Assembly (NCBI RefSeq): GCF_000718095.1
Contig: NZ_JOEI01000027.1
Span: forward strand, 77,087-141,086
Direction: 5' to 3'
DNA length: 64,000 nucleotides
Origin: Streptomyces scopuliridis RB72
GTDB taxonomy: Bacteria; Actinomycetota; Actinomycetes; Streptomycetales; Streptomycetaceae
Shown: positions 42,978 to 50,932 of the stretch, piece after piece
Layout of the letters: every line of letters starts with the position of its first letter
Numbering within the stretch: position 1 is the stretch's first letter
The notes under the pieces: generated by a model
Databases searched by the model: none
What the model was told of the DNA's origin: nothing
The model's input: only the letters and a program-made list of their open reading frames with translations
Position numbers and translations under genes: made by a program

Positions 42978-43730
42978 ATGGCACGCACCGAGCACCACAG
43001 CCACTCCGGATACCCCGCCCGGTCCGGACCGTCCGGGCAGTCGGGCCCCCGGCTCGCCGCCCTGGCGTCGCTGCTCGCCGACGACACCCGCGCCGTCTTC
43101 TGTCTCGCCCTCCTGGACGGCCGGGCGTGGACGGCGGGCGAGCTGGCGCGGTACGCCGGCGTCGCTCCGTCGACCGCCAGCGAGCATCTGGGAAAGCTGA
43201 TCGCGGGCGGGCTGCTCGCGGAGGAGCGGCAGGGCCGGCACCGCTATGTACGGTTCGCCGACCCGCGCGCCGCCCATCTGGTGGAGGATCTGGCCGCGCA
43301 CACCACGCCCCCGAAGGAGCCGCCCCGCACGCTGCGTGCCGCCGGGGCGAACAGCGCCATGGCCCGGGGGCGCACCTGCTACGACCATCTCGCCGGGCGC
43401 CTCGGCCTGGCGATCACGGACGCGCTGACCGTACGCGGACTGCTCCGCCAGGACACCGGCTTCGCCCTCACCGACCGGGGCGTGGCGTGGTTCGGCGAGC
43501 AGGGTATCGGGCTGGAGCGCACCGGCCGCCGGCCGCTCGTACGGTCGTGTCTCGACTGGACCGAGCGCAAGCCGCATCTGGCCGGGGTGGCGGGCGCGGC
43601 GCTGTGCCGGCACGCCCTGGACGCCGGATGGTGCGTACGGATCGGCTCCGAGCGCGCGGTGAAGGTGACGGAGAACGGGGAGCGTGAGCTGTACGCGAGG
43701 CTGGGCATCGAGCCCGCGGTATTGCGGTGA
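42978..43730 (+). CDS. ArsR-type winged-helix regulator with C-terminal extension
   Basis: 250 residues. The N-terminal ArsR HTH is at about 28-100: LASLLADDTRAVFCLALLDG, ELARYAGVAPSTASEHLGKL, GRHRYVRFADP. The C-terminal ~120 residues carry Cys and His (GRTCYDHLAGRLG, RSCLDWTERKPHLAG, CRHALDAGWCVR) and could hold a metal or redox site. Related proteins are annotated as ArsR/helix-turn-helix regulators of small exporters. The exporter gene starts 32 bp downstream. Confidence 0.86.
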   Translation: MARTEHHSHSGYPARSGPSGQSGPRLAALASLLADDTRAVFCLALLDGRAWTAGELARYAGVAPSTASEHLGKLIAGGLLAEERQGRHRYVRFADPRAAHLVEDLAAHTTPPKEPPRTLRAAGANSAMARGRTCYDHLAGRLGLAITDALTVRGLLRQDTGFALTDRGVAWFGEQGIGLERTGRRPLVRSCLDWTERKPHLAGVAGAALCRHALDAGWCVRIGSERAVKVTENGERELYARLGIEPAVLR

Positions 43731-43762
43731 GAGCCGAAGCGTTGTCCGCGTACCTTCACCGT

Positions 43763-44734
43763 ATGACGCACTCGACGATCTCCGCCCGCCCCTCCCCCGC
43801 GACCTGGCTGCCCGTGGCCGCGGCGGGTGTGACGGTCGTGCTCTGGGCCTCGGCTTTCGTCTCGATCCGCAGCGCCGGCGCGGCCTATTCGCCGGGGGCG
43901 CTCGCCCTCGGCCGGCTGCTCGCGGGCGCGCTCGTCCTCGGCGCGGTCTGGCTCGTACGACGTGAGGGCCTGCCGCCGCGGGCCGCCTGGCCCGGGATCG
44001 CGGTGTCGGGGCTGCTCTGGTTCGGCGTCTACATGGTGGTGCTCAACTGGGGTGAGCAGGAGGTCGACGCGGGCACGGCCGCGATGGTCGTGAACATAGG
44101 CCCGATCCTCATCGCCCTGCTCGGCGCCCGGCTGCTGGGCGAGACGCTGCCGCCCCGGCTGGTGGCGGGCATGGCGGTGTCGTTCGCGGGCGCGGTGGCC
44201 GTGGGACTCTCGATGTCCGGCGAGGGCCACGCCTCGGTGCTCGGGGTACTGCTGTGTCTGCTGGCGGCCGTGGCCTACGCGGGCGGGGTGGTGGCGCAGA
44301 AGCCCGCGCTGGCGAAGGCGAGCGCGCTCCAGGTGACCACCTTCGGCTGTCTGGTCGGCGCGGTCGCCTGTCTGCCGTTCGCGGGACAGCTGCTCCACGA
44401 GGCCGCGAGCGCCCCGCTGTCGGCCACGCTCAACATGGTCTATCTGGGCGTGTTCCCGACCGCGCTGGCGTTCACGACCTGGGCCTACGCGCTGGCCCGT
44501 ACGACGGCGGGCCGGATGGGCGCGACGACGTACGCGGTCCCGGCGCTGGTCGTCCTGATGTCCTGGCTGTTCCTGGACGAGATCCCGGGCCTGTTCACGC
44601 TCGCGGGCGGCGCGCTGTGCCTGGCGGGGGTGGCGGTGTCACGCTCGCGTCCGCGCCGTGGCGCCGTGGTCGCGCGGCACGACGGCGGTACGGCCGCCGC
44701 ACCGACGGACCCCCGTCGTGCCGGGAAACGCTAG
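43763..44734 (+). CDS. EamA-family (DMT) exporter
   Basis: 323 residues, ten spans in two EamA repeats: VVLWASAFVSIRSAGAAYSP in the first and CLLAAVAYAGGVVAQKPALA in the second, and YAVPALVVLMSWLFLDEIPG near the end. Exports small metabolites across the inner membrane, substrate unknown. Likely controlled by the ArsR-type neighbour. Its TAG stop overlaps the TAG of the alcohol dehydrogenase remnant on the other strand in a shared CTAG. Confidence 0.9.
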   Translation: MTHSTISARPSPATWLPVAAAGVTVVLWASAFVSIRSAGAAYSPGALALGRLLAGALVLGAVWLVRREGLPPRAAWPGIAVSGLLWFGVYMVVLNWGEQEVDAGTAAMVVNIGPILIALLGARLLGETLPPRLVAGMAVSFAGAVAVGLSMSGEGHASVLGVLLCLLAAVAYAGGVVAQKPALAKASALQVTTFGCLVGAVACLPFAGQLLHEAASAPLSATLNMVYLGVFPTALAFTTWAYALARTTAGRMGATTYAVPALVVLMSWLFLDEIPGLFTLAGGALCLAGVAVSRSRPRRGAVVARHDGGTAAAPTDPRRAGKR

Positions 44735-44856
44735 AAAACGATCAGGGCCCGGCCTCCCCGGCCCGCGAGCATGTTCTCGAACGCCGCCGGGATGCCGTCC
44801 AGCGCGATCCGTTCGGTGACCAGCGCGCTCAGGTCGAACCGGCCCGCGCGGATGTG
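44731..44856 (-). pseudogene. C-terminal remnant of a zinc alcohol dehydrogenase
   Basis: About 41 codons remain, reading IRAGRFDLSALVTERIALDG and ending AGRGGRALIVF, the typical end of a medium-chain zinc alcohol dehydrogenase. A stop (44857-44859) closes the frame upstream. The matching N-terminus lies 1.7 kb away at 46516-46574, beyond the IS and the MITE. The ~35 bp at 44857-44891 match neither the enzyme nor the IS. Confidence 0.85.
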
Positions 44857-44961
44857 CTACCGCGACGGGGCGAACATTGCCGGGAGGGGCACTAGTAGTG
44901 CTTGGTCAGGTTCACTCGCTGGTGGCGTGTCCGGTTGAGGGGCTGTGTCGTTGACCGGTAT

Positions 44962-46328
44962 GTGACACCTCAGGAACTGGATGAAGTCCGTTGCCGTCTG
45001 GAGGACTTCGCGGCGGATGTGTTCGAGCCGTTCGCGCGGGCGGATCAGCGTCGGTGGGGCGGGGTCTATCTGCGGGGACTGCTCCTGGACGGGCAGCGGA
45101 AATCGGTGGAGCCGATGGCCGCCCGGCTGGGTGAGGACGGCAACCGCCAGGCCCTGGCGCACTTCATCACCACCAGCCCGTGGGATCCGGCGCATGTGCG
45201 AGCGCGACTCGCATGGAAGATGGCCGCAGCGATCAAACCGATCGTGCTGGTCATCGATGACACAGGGTTCCTCAAGGACGGCGACGCGTCGGCTTGTGTG
45301 TCGCGGCAGTACACCGGCACCGCCGGCAAGGTGACCAACTGCCAGGCGGGCGTGTCCTTGCACCTGGCCTCGGACACCGCCTCAGCGGCGATCGACTGGC
45401 GTTTGTTCCTCCCCAAGAGCTGGGACCCGGCCTCGCCGCAGGCCGATCCCGCCAAGGTGGCCCGCCGTCAGCGGTGCGGCATTCCGCCGGACGTGGGTCA
45501 TGTCGAGAAGTGGCAGCTGGCCCTGGACATGATCGACGAAACTCGGTCCTGGGGCGTCGATGTCCCCCTCGCGGTGGCCGACGGCGGTTATGGAGACACC
45601 GCGGCCTTCCGGCTCGGCCTTCAGACACGCGGGCTGCACTACGTCGTGGGCAGTTCGACCACCCTCACCGCCCACCCGCACGACGCGACACCGCACACCC
45701 CGCCCCACGGCGGCCGCGGGCGTCGGCCCCAGCCTGCATACCCCGAGGCGGCGAAGAGCGTGAAAGAGCTGGTCATCGCCGCCGGGAAGCAGGCGGCCCG
45801 GCCCGTGCAGTGGCGGGAGGGCTCCCGCCGGGGCACCGGCCGCAGCGGGGTCAAGCGCATGTACTCGCGGTTCGTGGCACTGCGGATCCGGCCCGCCGGA
45901 CGCGAGATCCGCAAAGCCGTCGACGGCCCGGAACTGCCCGAACGCTGGCTGCTGGCCGAATGGCCCGCCACCGAGCCGGAGCCGGTGCAGTTCTGGCTCT
46001 CCAACCTGCCCGACGACACCCCGCTCACCACCCTCGTGCGGCTGGCCAAGCTCCGCTGGCGCATCGAGCACGACTACCGCGAGATGAAACAGGCCCTGGG
46101 CCTGGCCCACTTCGAGGGCCGCACCTTCAACGGCTGGCACCACCACGTCACCCTCGTCTCCGCCGCCCACGCCTTCTGCACACTCCAGCGACTGGCCCAG
46201 ACCCCAAAAGAAACGGCGTCGGCCTGACCCTCTACCAGGTCGTCCGCGAGATGCAGTTCCTCCTCGCCGTCTGGACCGGCGCCTGCCCCACCTGTCACCG
46301 CAACATACCCACGGCGATACCAACCTGA
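44962..46328 (+). CDS. IS701-family DDE transposase (0 frame ends 46227; -1 frame to 46328)
   Basis: The 0 frame from GTG 44962 gives 421 residues; a longer start at 44902 lies in the terminal repeat and is unlikely. DDE residues are placed in LVIDDTGF, AVADGGYGDT and RIEHDYREMKQALG. The 0 frame stops at 46225-46227 after QTPKETASA, but family members continue with a conserved tail. That tail is present in the -1 frame: NGVGLTLYQVVREMQFLLAV ... WTGACPTCHRN, ending at 46328 inside the right repeat. A slippery CCCAAAA at 46203-46209 lies exactly at the join. Confidence 0.88.
46203..46209 (+). promoter_or_regulatory. Candidate -1 ribosomal frameshift heptamer (C CCA AAA)
   Basis: In the transposase 0 frame the codons are ACC CCA AAA GAA, so C-CCA-AAA has the X-XXY-YYZ form. 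Slipping back one base gives CCC AAA AGA AAC and joins directly to the conserved C-terminal tail. No clear downstream pseudoknot is seen by eye. A simple 1-base deletion is the alternative. Confidence 0.5.
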
Positions 46329-46342
46329 CCAAGCACTACTAG

Positions 46343-46514
46343 GCGTGTTTCGGAAGTAGCGCCGTCCGCCCGAAGGGCGGGGCCGACGGCGTCTGGTGCG
46401 TGCGATCGCAAGGCGGAGGATCGTGCTCGTACTGGACGTACTTGGACGACTCCGACAACGCGGCGAGCGTGCGTGCCAGGCGTCGTCGGCCAGGCGGGAC
46501 TTCCGAAACACGCC
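46343..46514. mobile_element. 172-bp MITE-like element with 16-bp inverted ends and CTAG flanks
   Basis: GGCGTGTTTCGGAAGT (46343-46358) and ACTTCCGAAACACGCC (46499-46514) are perfect inverted repeats. CTAG flanks both sides (46339-46342, shared with the IS right flank, and 46515-46518). No convincing coding frame inside. The core has GCGATCGCAAGGCGGAGGAT and a 26-bp stretch, both also present at the right edge of the window. Confidence 0.8.
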
Positions 46515-46515
46515 C

Positions 46516-46574
46516 TAGATCCCGGCGATCTCCAGCGGGGCTCCCACGGCGGGCAGGATGGCGGCGCGGACCAC
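46516..46574 (-). pseudogene. N-terminal remnant of the zinc alcohol dehydrogenase
   Basis: GTG 46574, with GGGAGAAG upstream, reads VVRAAILPAVGAPLEIAGI and then hits TAG, which is made by the CTAG at the MITE boundary. This is the usual first strand of a medium-chain alcohol dehydrogenase. It starts 19 bp after the aldehyde dehydrogenase stop, so the two formed an operon before insertion. About 300 codons between here and the C-terminal remnant are gone. Confidence 0.85.
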
Positions 46575-46593
46575 GAGCGTTTCTTCTCCCGGC

Positions 46594-48006
46594 TCAGAAC
46601 TGGAGTGATTTGGTCTGAAGGTACTCGGCGAGCCCGTGCGCGCCGAGTTCACGGCCCACCCCGGACCGCTTGTAGCCGCCGAACGGCGCGAGCGGGTTGA
46701 AGCGGCCTCCGTTGATGTCGACCTGTCCGGTGTCCATCCGGCGTGCGAAGGCGACGGCCTCGCTCTCCTCGCCGGCCCAGACCGCGCCCGCGAGGCCGTA
46801 GACCGTGCCGTTGGCGATCCGGAGGGCGTCCTCCTCGTCCTCGTACCGCAGGAGGGAGAGGACAGGGCCGAAGATCTCCTCCTGGGCGATGGTCATCCCG
46901 GGGGTGACCTCGGCGAAGACGGTCGGCGCGACGTAGTGGCCGGTGGGGTGCGGGGCCTCGGGGCCGCCGGCGACCAGCTTGGCGCCCTCCGCCATGCCCC
47001 GCTCGATATAGCCGCGTACCCGCGCGCGCTGCTTCTCGTTGACGAGCGGGCCGAGCCGGCTCGCGCTGTCGAGCGGGTCGCCCGGGACGTACTTGGCGGC
47101 GGCGGTCCTCGCCAGCTCCACCGCCTCGTCGTACTGGTCGGTGTGGACCAGCATCCGCGTCCAGGCGCTGCACGTCTGGCCGGAGTTGGTCATGACATTG
47201 GCGACGCCGACACTGACGGCCTTGGCCAGATCGGCGCTCGGCAGGATCACATTGGCGGACTTGCCGCCCAGTTCGAGGGCGACGCGTTTGACAGCGGCTC
47301 CGGCGGTGGCGCCGATCAGTCTGCCGACCGCGGTGGAGCCGGTGAAGGAGACGAGATCGACGTCCTCGTGCTCGGCGAGGGCCTGGCCCGCGACCGGTCC
47401 GAGACCGGTGACCAGGTTGAACACTCCGGCGGGCAGGCCCACTTCATGGACCAGCCCGGCGAAGAGCCGCGCGGTCAGCGGGGTGTCCTCGGCGGGTTTG
47501 ACGACGATCGTGCAGCCCGCCGCCAGGGCCGGGCCCGCCTTGGCCACGATCTGGTGCAGCGGATAGTTCCACGGCGTGATCGCGCCGACGACGCCCACCG
47601 GCTCCAGCAGCACGGTGGAGTTGCCGATCCGCTCCTCGAAGGCGTACGTGGCGGCCAGCTCGGCGAACGAACCGGCGACCGCGATCGGCGCCCCGGCGTG
47701 CACCTTCCTGGACAGCGCGAGGGGCGCGCCCAGTTCGGCGGTGACGGTCGCGGCGATCTCGTCCTGACGGGCCGTCATGGCGTCGCGCAGAGCGGTGAGG
47801 TACGCCGCGCGCTCGGCGGGCGGGGTGGCGGCCCAGGCGGGGAAGGCGGCCCGTGCCGCGCGTACGGCGGCGTCCACGTCCTCCGCCGTACCGGCCGGGA
47901 CGGTCGCGATGACCTGCTCGTCGGCCGGGTTCACCACGGTGATCGTGTCCGTCCCCGCCGCGGGCCGCCACTCGCCGCCGATGTACATCCCGTCGTATGC
48001 CTTCAT
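46594..48006 (-). CDS. NAD(P)-dependent aldehyde dehydrogenase
   Basis: 470 residues from ATG 48006 (GGAAGG seven bases upstream; ATG 48012 is too close to it). Family motifs: ITPWNYPLHQIVAKAGPALA, FTGSTAVGRLI, VALELGGKSANV with the general-base Glu, NSGQTCSAWTRMLV with the catalytic Cys, and EEIFGPVLSLLRYEDEEDAL. It oxidises an aldehyde to the acid. The neighbouring alcohol dehydrogenase that would have fed it is destroyed, so its present substrate source is unclear. Confidence 0.93.
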   Translation of the reverse strand: MKAYDGMYIGGEWRPAAGTDTITVVNPADEQVIATVPAGTAEDVDAAVRAARAAFPAWAATPPAERAAYLTALRDAMTARQDEIAATVTAELGAPLALSRKVHAGAPIAVAGSFAELAATYAFEERIGNSTVLLEPVGVVGAITPWNYPLHQIVAKAGPALAAGCTIVVKPAEDTPLTARLFAGLVHEVGLPAGVFNLVTGLGPVAGQALAEHEDVDLVSFTGSTAVGRLIGATAGAAVKRVALELGGKSANVILPSADLAKAVSVGVANVMTNSGQTCSAWTRMLVHTDQYDEAVELARTAAAKYVPGDPLDSASRLGPLVNEKQRARVRGYIERGMAEGAKLVAGGPEAPHPTGHYVAPTVFAEVTPGMTIAQEEIFGPVLSLLRYEDEEDALRIANGTVYGLAGAVWAGEESEAVAFARRMDTGQVDINGGRFNPLAPFGGYKRSGVGRELGAHGLAEYLQTKSLQF

Positions 48007-48144
48007 CGCCATTCCTTCCGGGCCCGACCTCGCGCCGGGAGTGCTCGACCTCACTCCTAAACTAACGGTGCGAGTTTTACGGCGCCAGGTCAGCAGGGCG
48101 CCCCGGGGCGTGGGGCGTCAGGGTGCCCCGGGGGCGTGGTGGCG

Positions 48145-49491
48145 TCACATGTCCACCAGTCCCGGCATGTCCCTCGGCGCCGGGCAGATCCTGCGGCCGT
48201 AGTCGTCGAACACATAGAGATGGGCGAGATCGACGAGCAGCGGCACCTGCGCGCCCGTCCGCAGCCGCATGTCGGGGCCGGTACGGACGACCAGATCGCT
48301 GGCCGAGATGGCGGGGCGCTCCGGGCTGTACGTGGCCGCGCGCTGCGGTTCCGGGTCGTCGAGCACCACGACCGGTCCGCTGACCCGGCCGCGCGTGCGC
48401 TCCTTGAGCCGCTCCAGCACGCCGGGGCCGCTCCTGCCGCGCCGCCGCGTGGGCGACTTGGGCCGGGGGGATTCGAGATCGGCCACCACCGCCGGCCGGG
48501 AGCCGATGTTGAGATGCACCAGCGCCTCATGGCCCTGGTACTCCATGTGCTCGACAATGCCGCTCAGCGCCACCTCACCGGGGCGGGCCTGGCTCGGCGC
48601 GGCGATACGGGCCGCCTCGGAGCGCAGCCCGACGATGATCTGCCTGCCCTGCTGGATACGGAGCAACTGGTGGTCGGAGCTGAGGGGTTCGGGCAGCGGG
48701 AGGCGCTGTCTGCCGAGATCGATGGACATCCGTCCGTCCAGTGGCGCGAACACCACGGCCTGGAGCAGATTGATCCGGGGGGTACCGATGAACGCGGCCA
48801 CGAACACGTTCTCCGGCAGCGCGTACACCTCGCGCGGCGCGCTCACCTGCTGGAGCACTCCGCCGCGCATCACCGCCACGCGGTCGCCGAGCGACATCGC
48901 CTCGGCCTGATCGTGCGTCACATAGACGGTGGTGACGCCCAGTTCGGCGGTGAGCTGGGCTATCTCGGCGCGCAGATGGCTGCGCAGCTTCGCGTCGAGA
49001 TTGGAGAGCGGCTCGTCCATGAGGAAGGTGGAGGGCCGCCGGGAGATGGCCCGGCCCATCGCGACCCGCTGGCGTTCGCCTCCGGAGAGCTGGCTCGGAT
49101 AGCGGTCGAGCACGCTCTCGATGCCGAGCATCCGGGCGGTGGCGTCGACCCGTTGGGTGCGGTCCTCACGTGGATTCTCCAGCATGAGGGGGAAGCCGAT
49201 GTTGTCGCGGTTGGTCATGTTCGGATAGAGCGCGAAGTTCTGGAACACCATCGCCATGTCGCGTTCGCGCGGCGGGGCGTCGTTGGAGAGCTCGCCGTCC
49301 AGGAGCAGTTCGCCGTCGGTGATGTGCTCCAGCCCGGCGATCATGCGCAGCACGGTCGATTTACCGCACCCCGAGGGGCCGAGGAGCACCACGAACTCAC
49401 CTGGTGTGATGTCGATCGAGAAGCTGTCGACGGCGCGTGTGGAGCGTCCGTACACCTTGCTGACGCTGTGCAGAGAGATGGCGCGAGTCAT
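48145..49491 (-). CDS. MsiK/UgpC-type ABC transporter ATP-binding protein (orphan)
   Basis: 448 residues. Walker A GPSGCGKST, Q-loop FQNFALYPNMTNRDN, signature LSGGERQRVAMGRAI, Walker B FLMDEPLSNLDAK and switch His in VYVTHDQAEAMSLG. The C-terminal regulatory (TOBE) region is longer than the usual ~370-residue MsiK/UgpC because of an Arg/Pro-rich insert (RPKSPTRRRGRSGPG). No permease or binding-protein genes are adjacent, so it may energise sugar or glycerol-phosphate importers encoded elsewhere, as MsiK does. Confidence 0.92.
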   Translation of the reverse strand: MTRAISLHSVSKVYGRSTRAVDSFSIDITPGEFVVLLGPSGCGKSTVLRMIAGLEHITDGELLLDGELSNDAPPRERDMAMVFQNFALYPNMTNRDNIGFPLMLENPREDRTQRVDATARMLGIESVLDRYPSQLSGGERQRVAMGRAISRRPSTFLMDEPLSNLDAKLRSHLRAEIAQLTAELGVTTVYVTHDQAEAMSLGDRVAVMRGGVLQQVSAPREVYALPENVFVAAFIGTPRINLLQAVVFAPLDGRMSIDLGRQRLPLPEPLSSDHQLLRIQQGRQIIVGLRSEAARIAAPSQARPGEVALSGIVEHMEYQGHEALVHLNIGSRPAVVADLESPRPKSPTRRRGRSGPGVLERLKERTRGRVSGPVVVLDDPEPQRAATYSPERPAISASDLVVRTGPDMRLRTGAQVPLLVDLAHLYVFDDYGRRICPAPRDMPGLVDM

Positions 49492-49663
49492 GAATGGTTC
49501 CGCCCGGGAAGAAGAAGGGTGGAGCGGGTGGGACGCCTGAAGTTAGCCGACTACGCGCTGTCAGGGAATGACTCGCGCGAAGGTTGAGTGACCTTGGGGG
49601 GCCCGGGCCCGGTCCAGTCGGCTTCGCGGGCGCACAGGTGCCGGGGTCTCTCGTCCGGTCGGA

Positions 49664-50932
49664 TCAGGGGGTGTCGCGGGCCGGGGCGGGGCGGCGGTCC
49701 GGCTCGGCGCCGGTGCCGGGCGGTGGGACGGCGGGCGTCGCGCCCGACTTGCGCAGGCCGAGTCCGGCCGCGCCCACCAGCAGCGCGCCGAGCATCACGA
49801 ACGGCGCGGCCGTGCCCGCGACTCCCGCGACCAGACCGGCGGAGGCCGGGGCGGCGACCTGTCCGAGCCGGTTGCCGGTGAGCCGCAGCGCGAGGGCGGT
49901 GGAGCGGGCCTCGTCGGGGGCGGCCCGTACGACGGTCGTCATCGACAACGGCTGGCCGACACCCAGACAGAACCCGAGCGCGGCGAGCATCAGGGCGAGC
50001 CCCCACACCGGCACGGGCAGGGCGATGCCCGCGCACAGCAGGCCGCCGAGCAGACAGGTGACGGTGAGCAGGACCGTACGGCCGAGCCACCGGAGCATCG
50101 GGGTCATCACCAGCCGGCAGGCGATGGTGGCCGCGGCGCGCAGGCTGAGCAGCAGACCGATCACGGTGGGCGCGATCCCCCGCTCCTCACCGATCACCGG
50201 CAGATAGGCGGTGAGGACATCGGTCGCGGAGAGCACGGCCAGGCTGATGACGATGCCCGCCGGCACACCCCGGGTCCGCAGGATGCGACGGACGGGGACC
50301 TTGGCGGACCGTCGGGACGCGGGGGCGTTGCGGGCCGTACGCGCCTCTATCCGCCACAGAGAGGTGAAGGAGACCGCCGCGGCGGCGGCCGAGACGAGCA
50401 GCGCGAGGGCGCTCGTACGGGCCATCTCGCCGCCCTGGCCGGAGACCAGCAGCCCGGCGGCGACCGGTCCCGCCAGCTGCCCGAGGGAGGCGCCGATGGT
50501 GAAGTGGCCGAAGTTGCGGTCCTGTTCGTCCGGGGCGCTGCGGCGGGCGACGATCGACTGGGCGCCGATGACGAAGCAGAGATGGCCGAGGCCCATCACC
50601 CCGCTCCAGGCGGCCAGTTCGGGCAGGGAGCCCGACGTACCGCTGAGCGCGCAGCCGGCCGAGATCAGGACCACGCCGGCCACCAGCAGGGGGGCGCACC
50701 GTCCGTGGTCGGTCCTGCGGCCGAGCGGTACGGCGACGAAGAGCGGCAGCAGCGCGTACACCGCCGTGATCACACCGATCGCCCGCTCGTCCGCGCCCAC
50801 GGAGAGCGCCCGGTAGGAGACCGCCGGCCGCGCCATCGACACCGCGCCCTGCGCGAAGCCGAAGGCGATGACCAGACGGAGGAGCCAGCCTCTCCCACCG
50901 GGCGCCCCGACCGGGGCCGGAGCGGGAACCAT
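49664..50932 (-). CDS. MFS transporter coupled to the citrate transporter
   Basis: 422 residues, 12 spans. MFS motif A-like VPLGRRTDHGRCAPLL between helices 2 and 3. The ATG at 50932 shares a base with the citM stop (TGATG), so it is translated from the citM message. Subgroup suggests a drug- or metabolite-exporter type of MFS. Substrate unknown; it may export a product of, or work alongside, citrate uptake. The Pro-rich C-terminus is cytoplasmic. Confidence 0.9.
   Translation of the reverse strand: MVPAPAPVGAPGGRGWLLRLVIAFGFAQGAVSMARPAVSYRALSVGADERAIGVITAVYALLPLFVAVPLGRRTDHGRCAPLLVAGVVLISAGCALSGTSGSLPELAAWSGVMGLGHLCFVIGAQSIVARRSAPDEQDRNFGHFTIGASLGQLAGPVAAGLLVSGQGGEMARTSALALLVSAAAAAVSFTSLWRIEARTARNAPASRRSAKVPVRRILRTRGVPAGIVISLAVLSATDVLTAYLPVIGEERGIAPTVIGLLLSLRAAATIACRLVMTPMLRWLGRTVLLTVTCLLGGLLCAGIALPVPVWGLALMLAALGFCLGVGQPLSMTTVVRAAPDEARSTALALRLTGNRLGQVAAPASAGLVAGVAGTAAPFVMLGALLVGAAGLGLRKSGATPAVPPPGTGAEPDRRPAPARDTP

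Larger units (their letters stand above)
44896..46338 (+). mobile_element. IS701-family insertion sequence
   Basis: 1,443 bp. The ends are perfect inverted repeats: TAGTGCTTGGTCAGGTT at 44896-44912 and its complement at 46322-46338. It is flanked by CTAG on both sides (44892-44895, 46339-46342), the expected 4-bp IS701-family duplication. It carries one transposase gene split by a -1 frame change near the end. It is intact in outline and looks recent. Confidence 0.92.

Noticed and set aside
46400..46618. Small plus-strand frame through the MITE
   Set aside because: It crosses the MITE boundary into the alcohol dehydrogenase remnant and has no ribosome site.
48060..48144. Terminator after the ABC ATPase gene
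   Set aside because: GC-rich GCCCCGGGGC repeats are present, but no single convincing stem could be chosen by eye.
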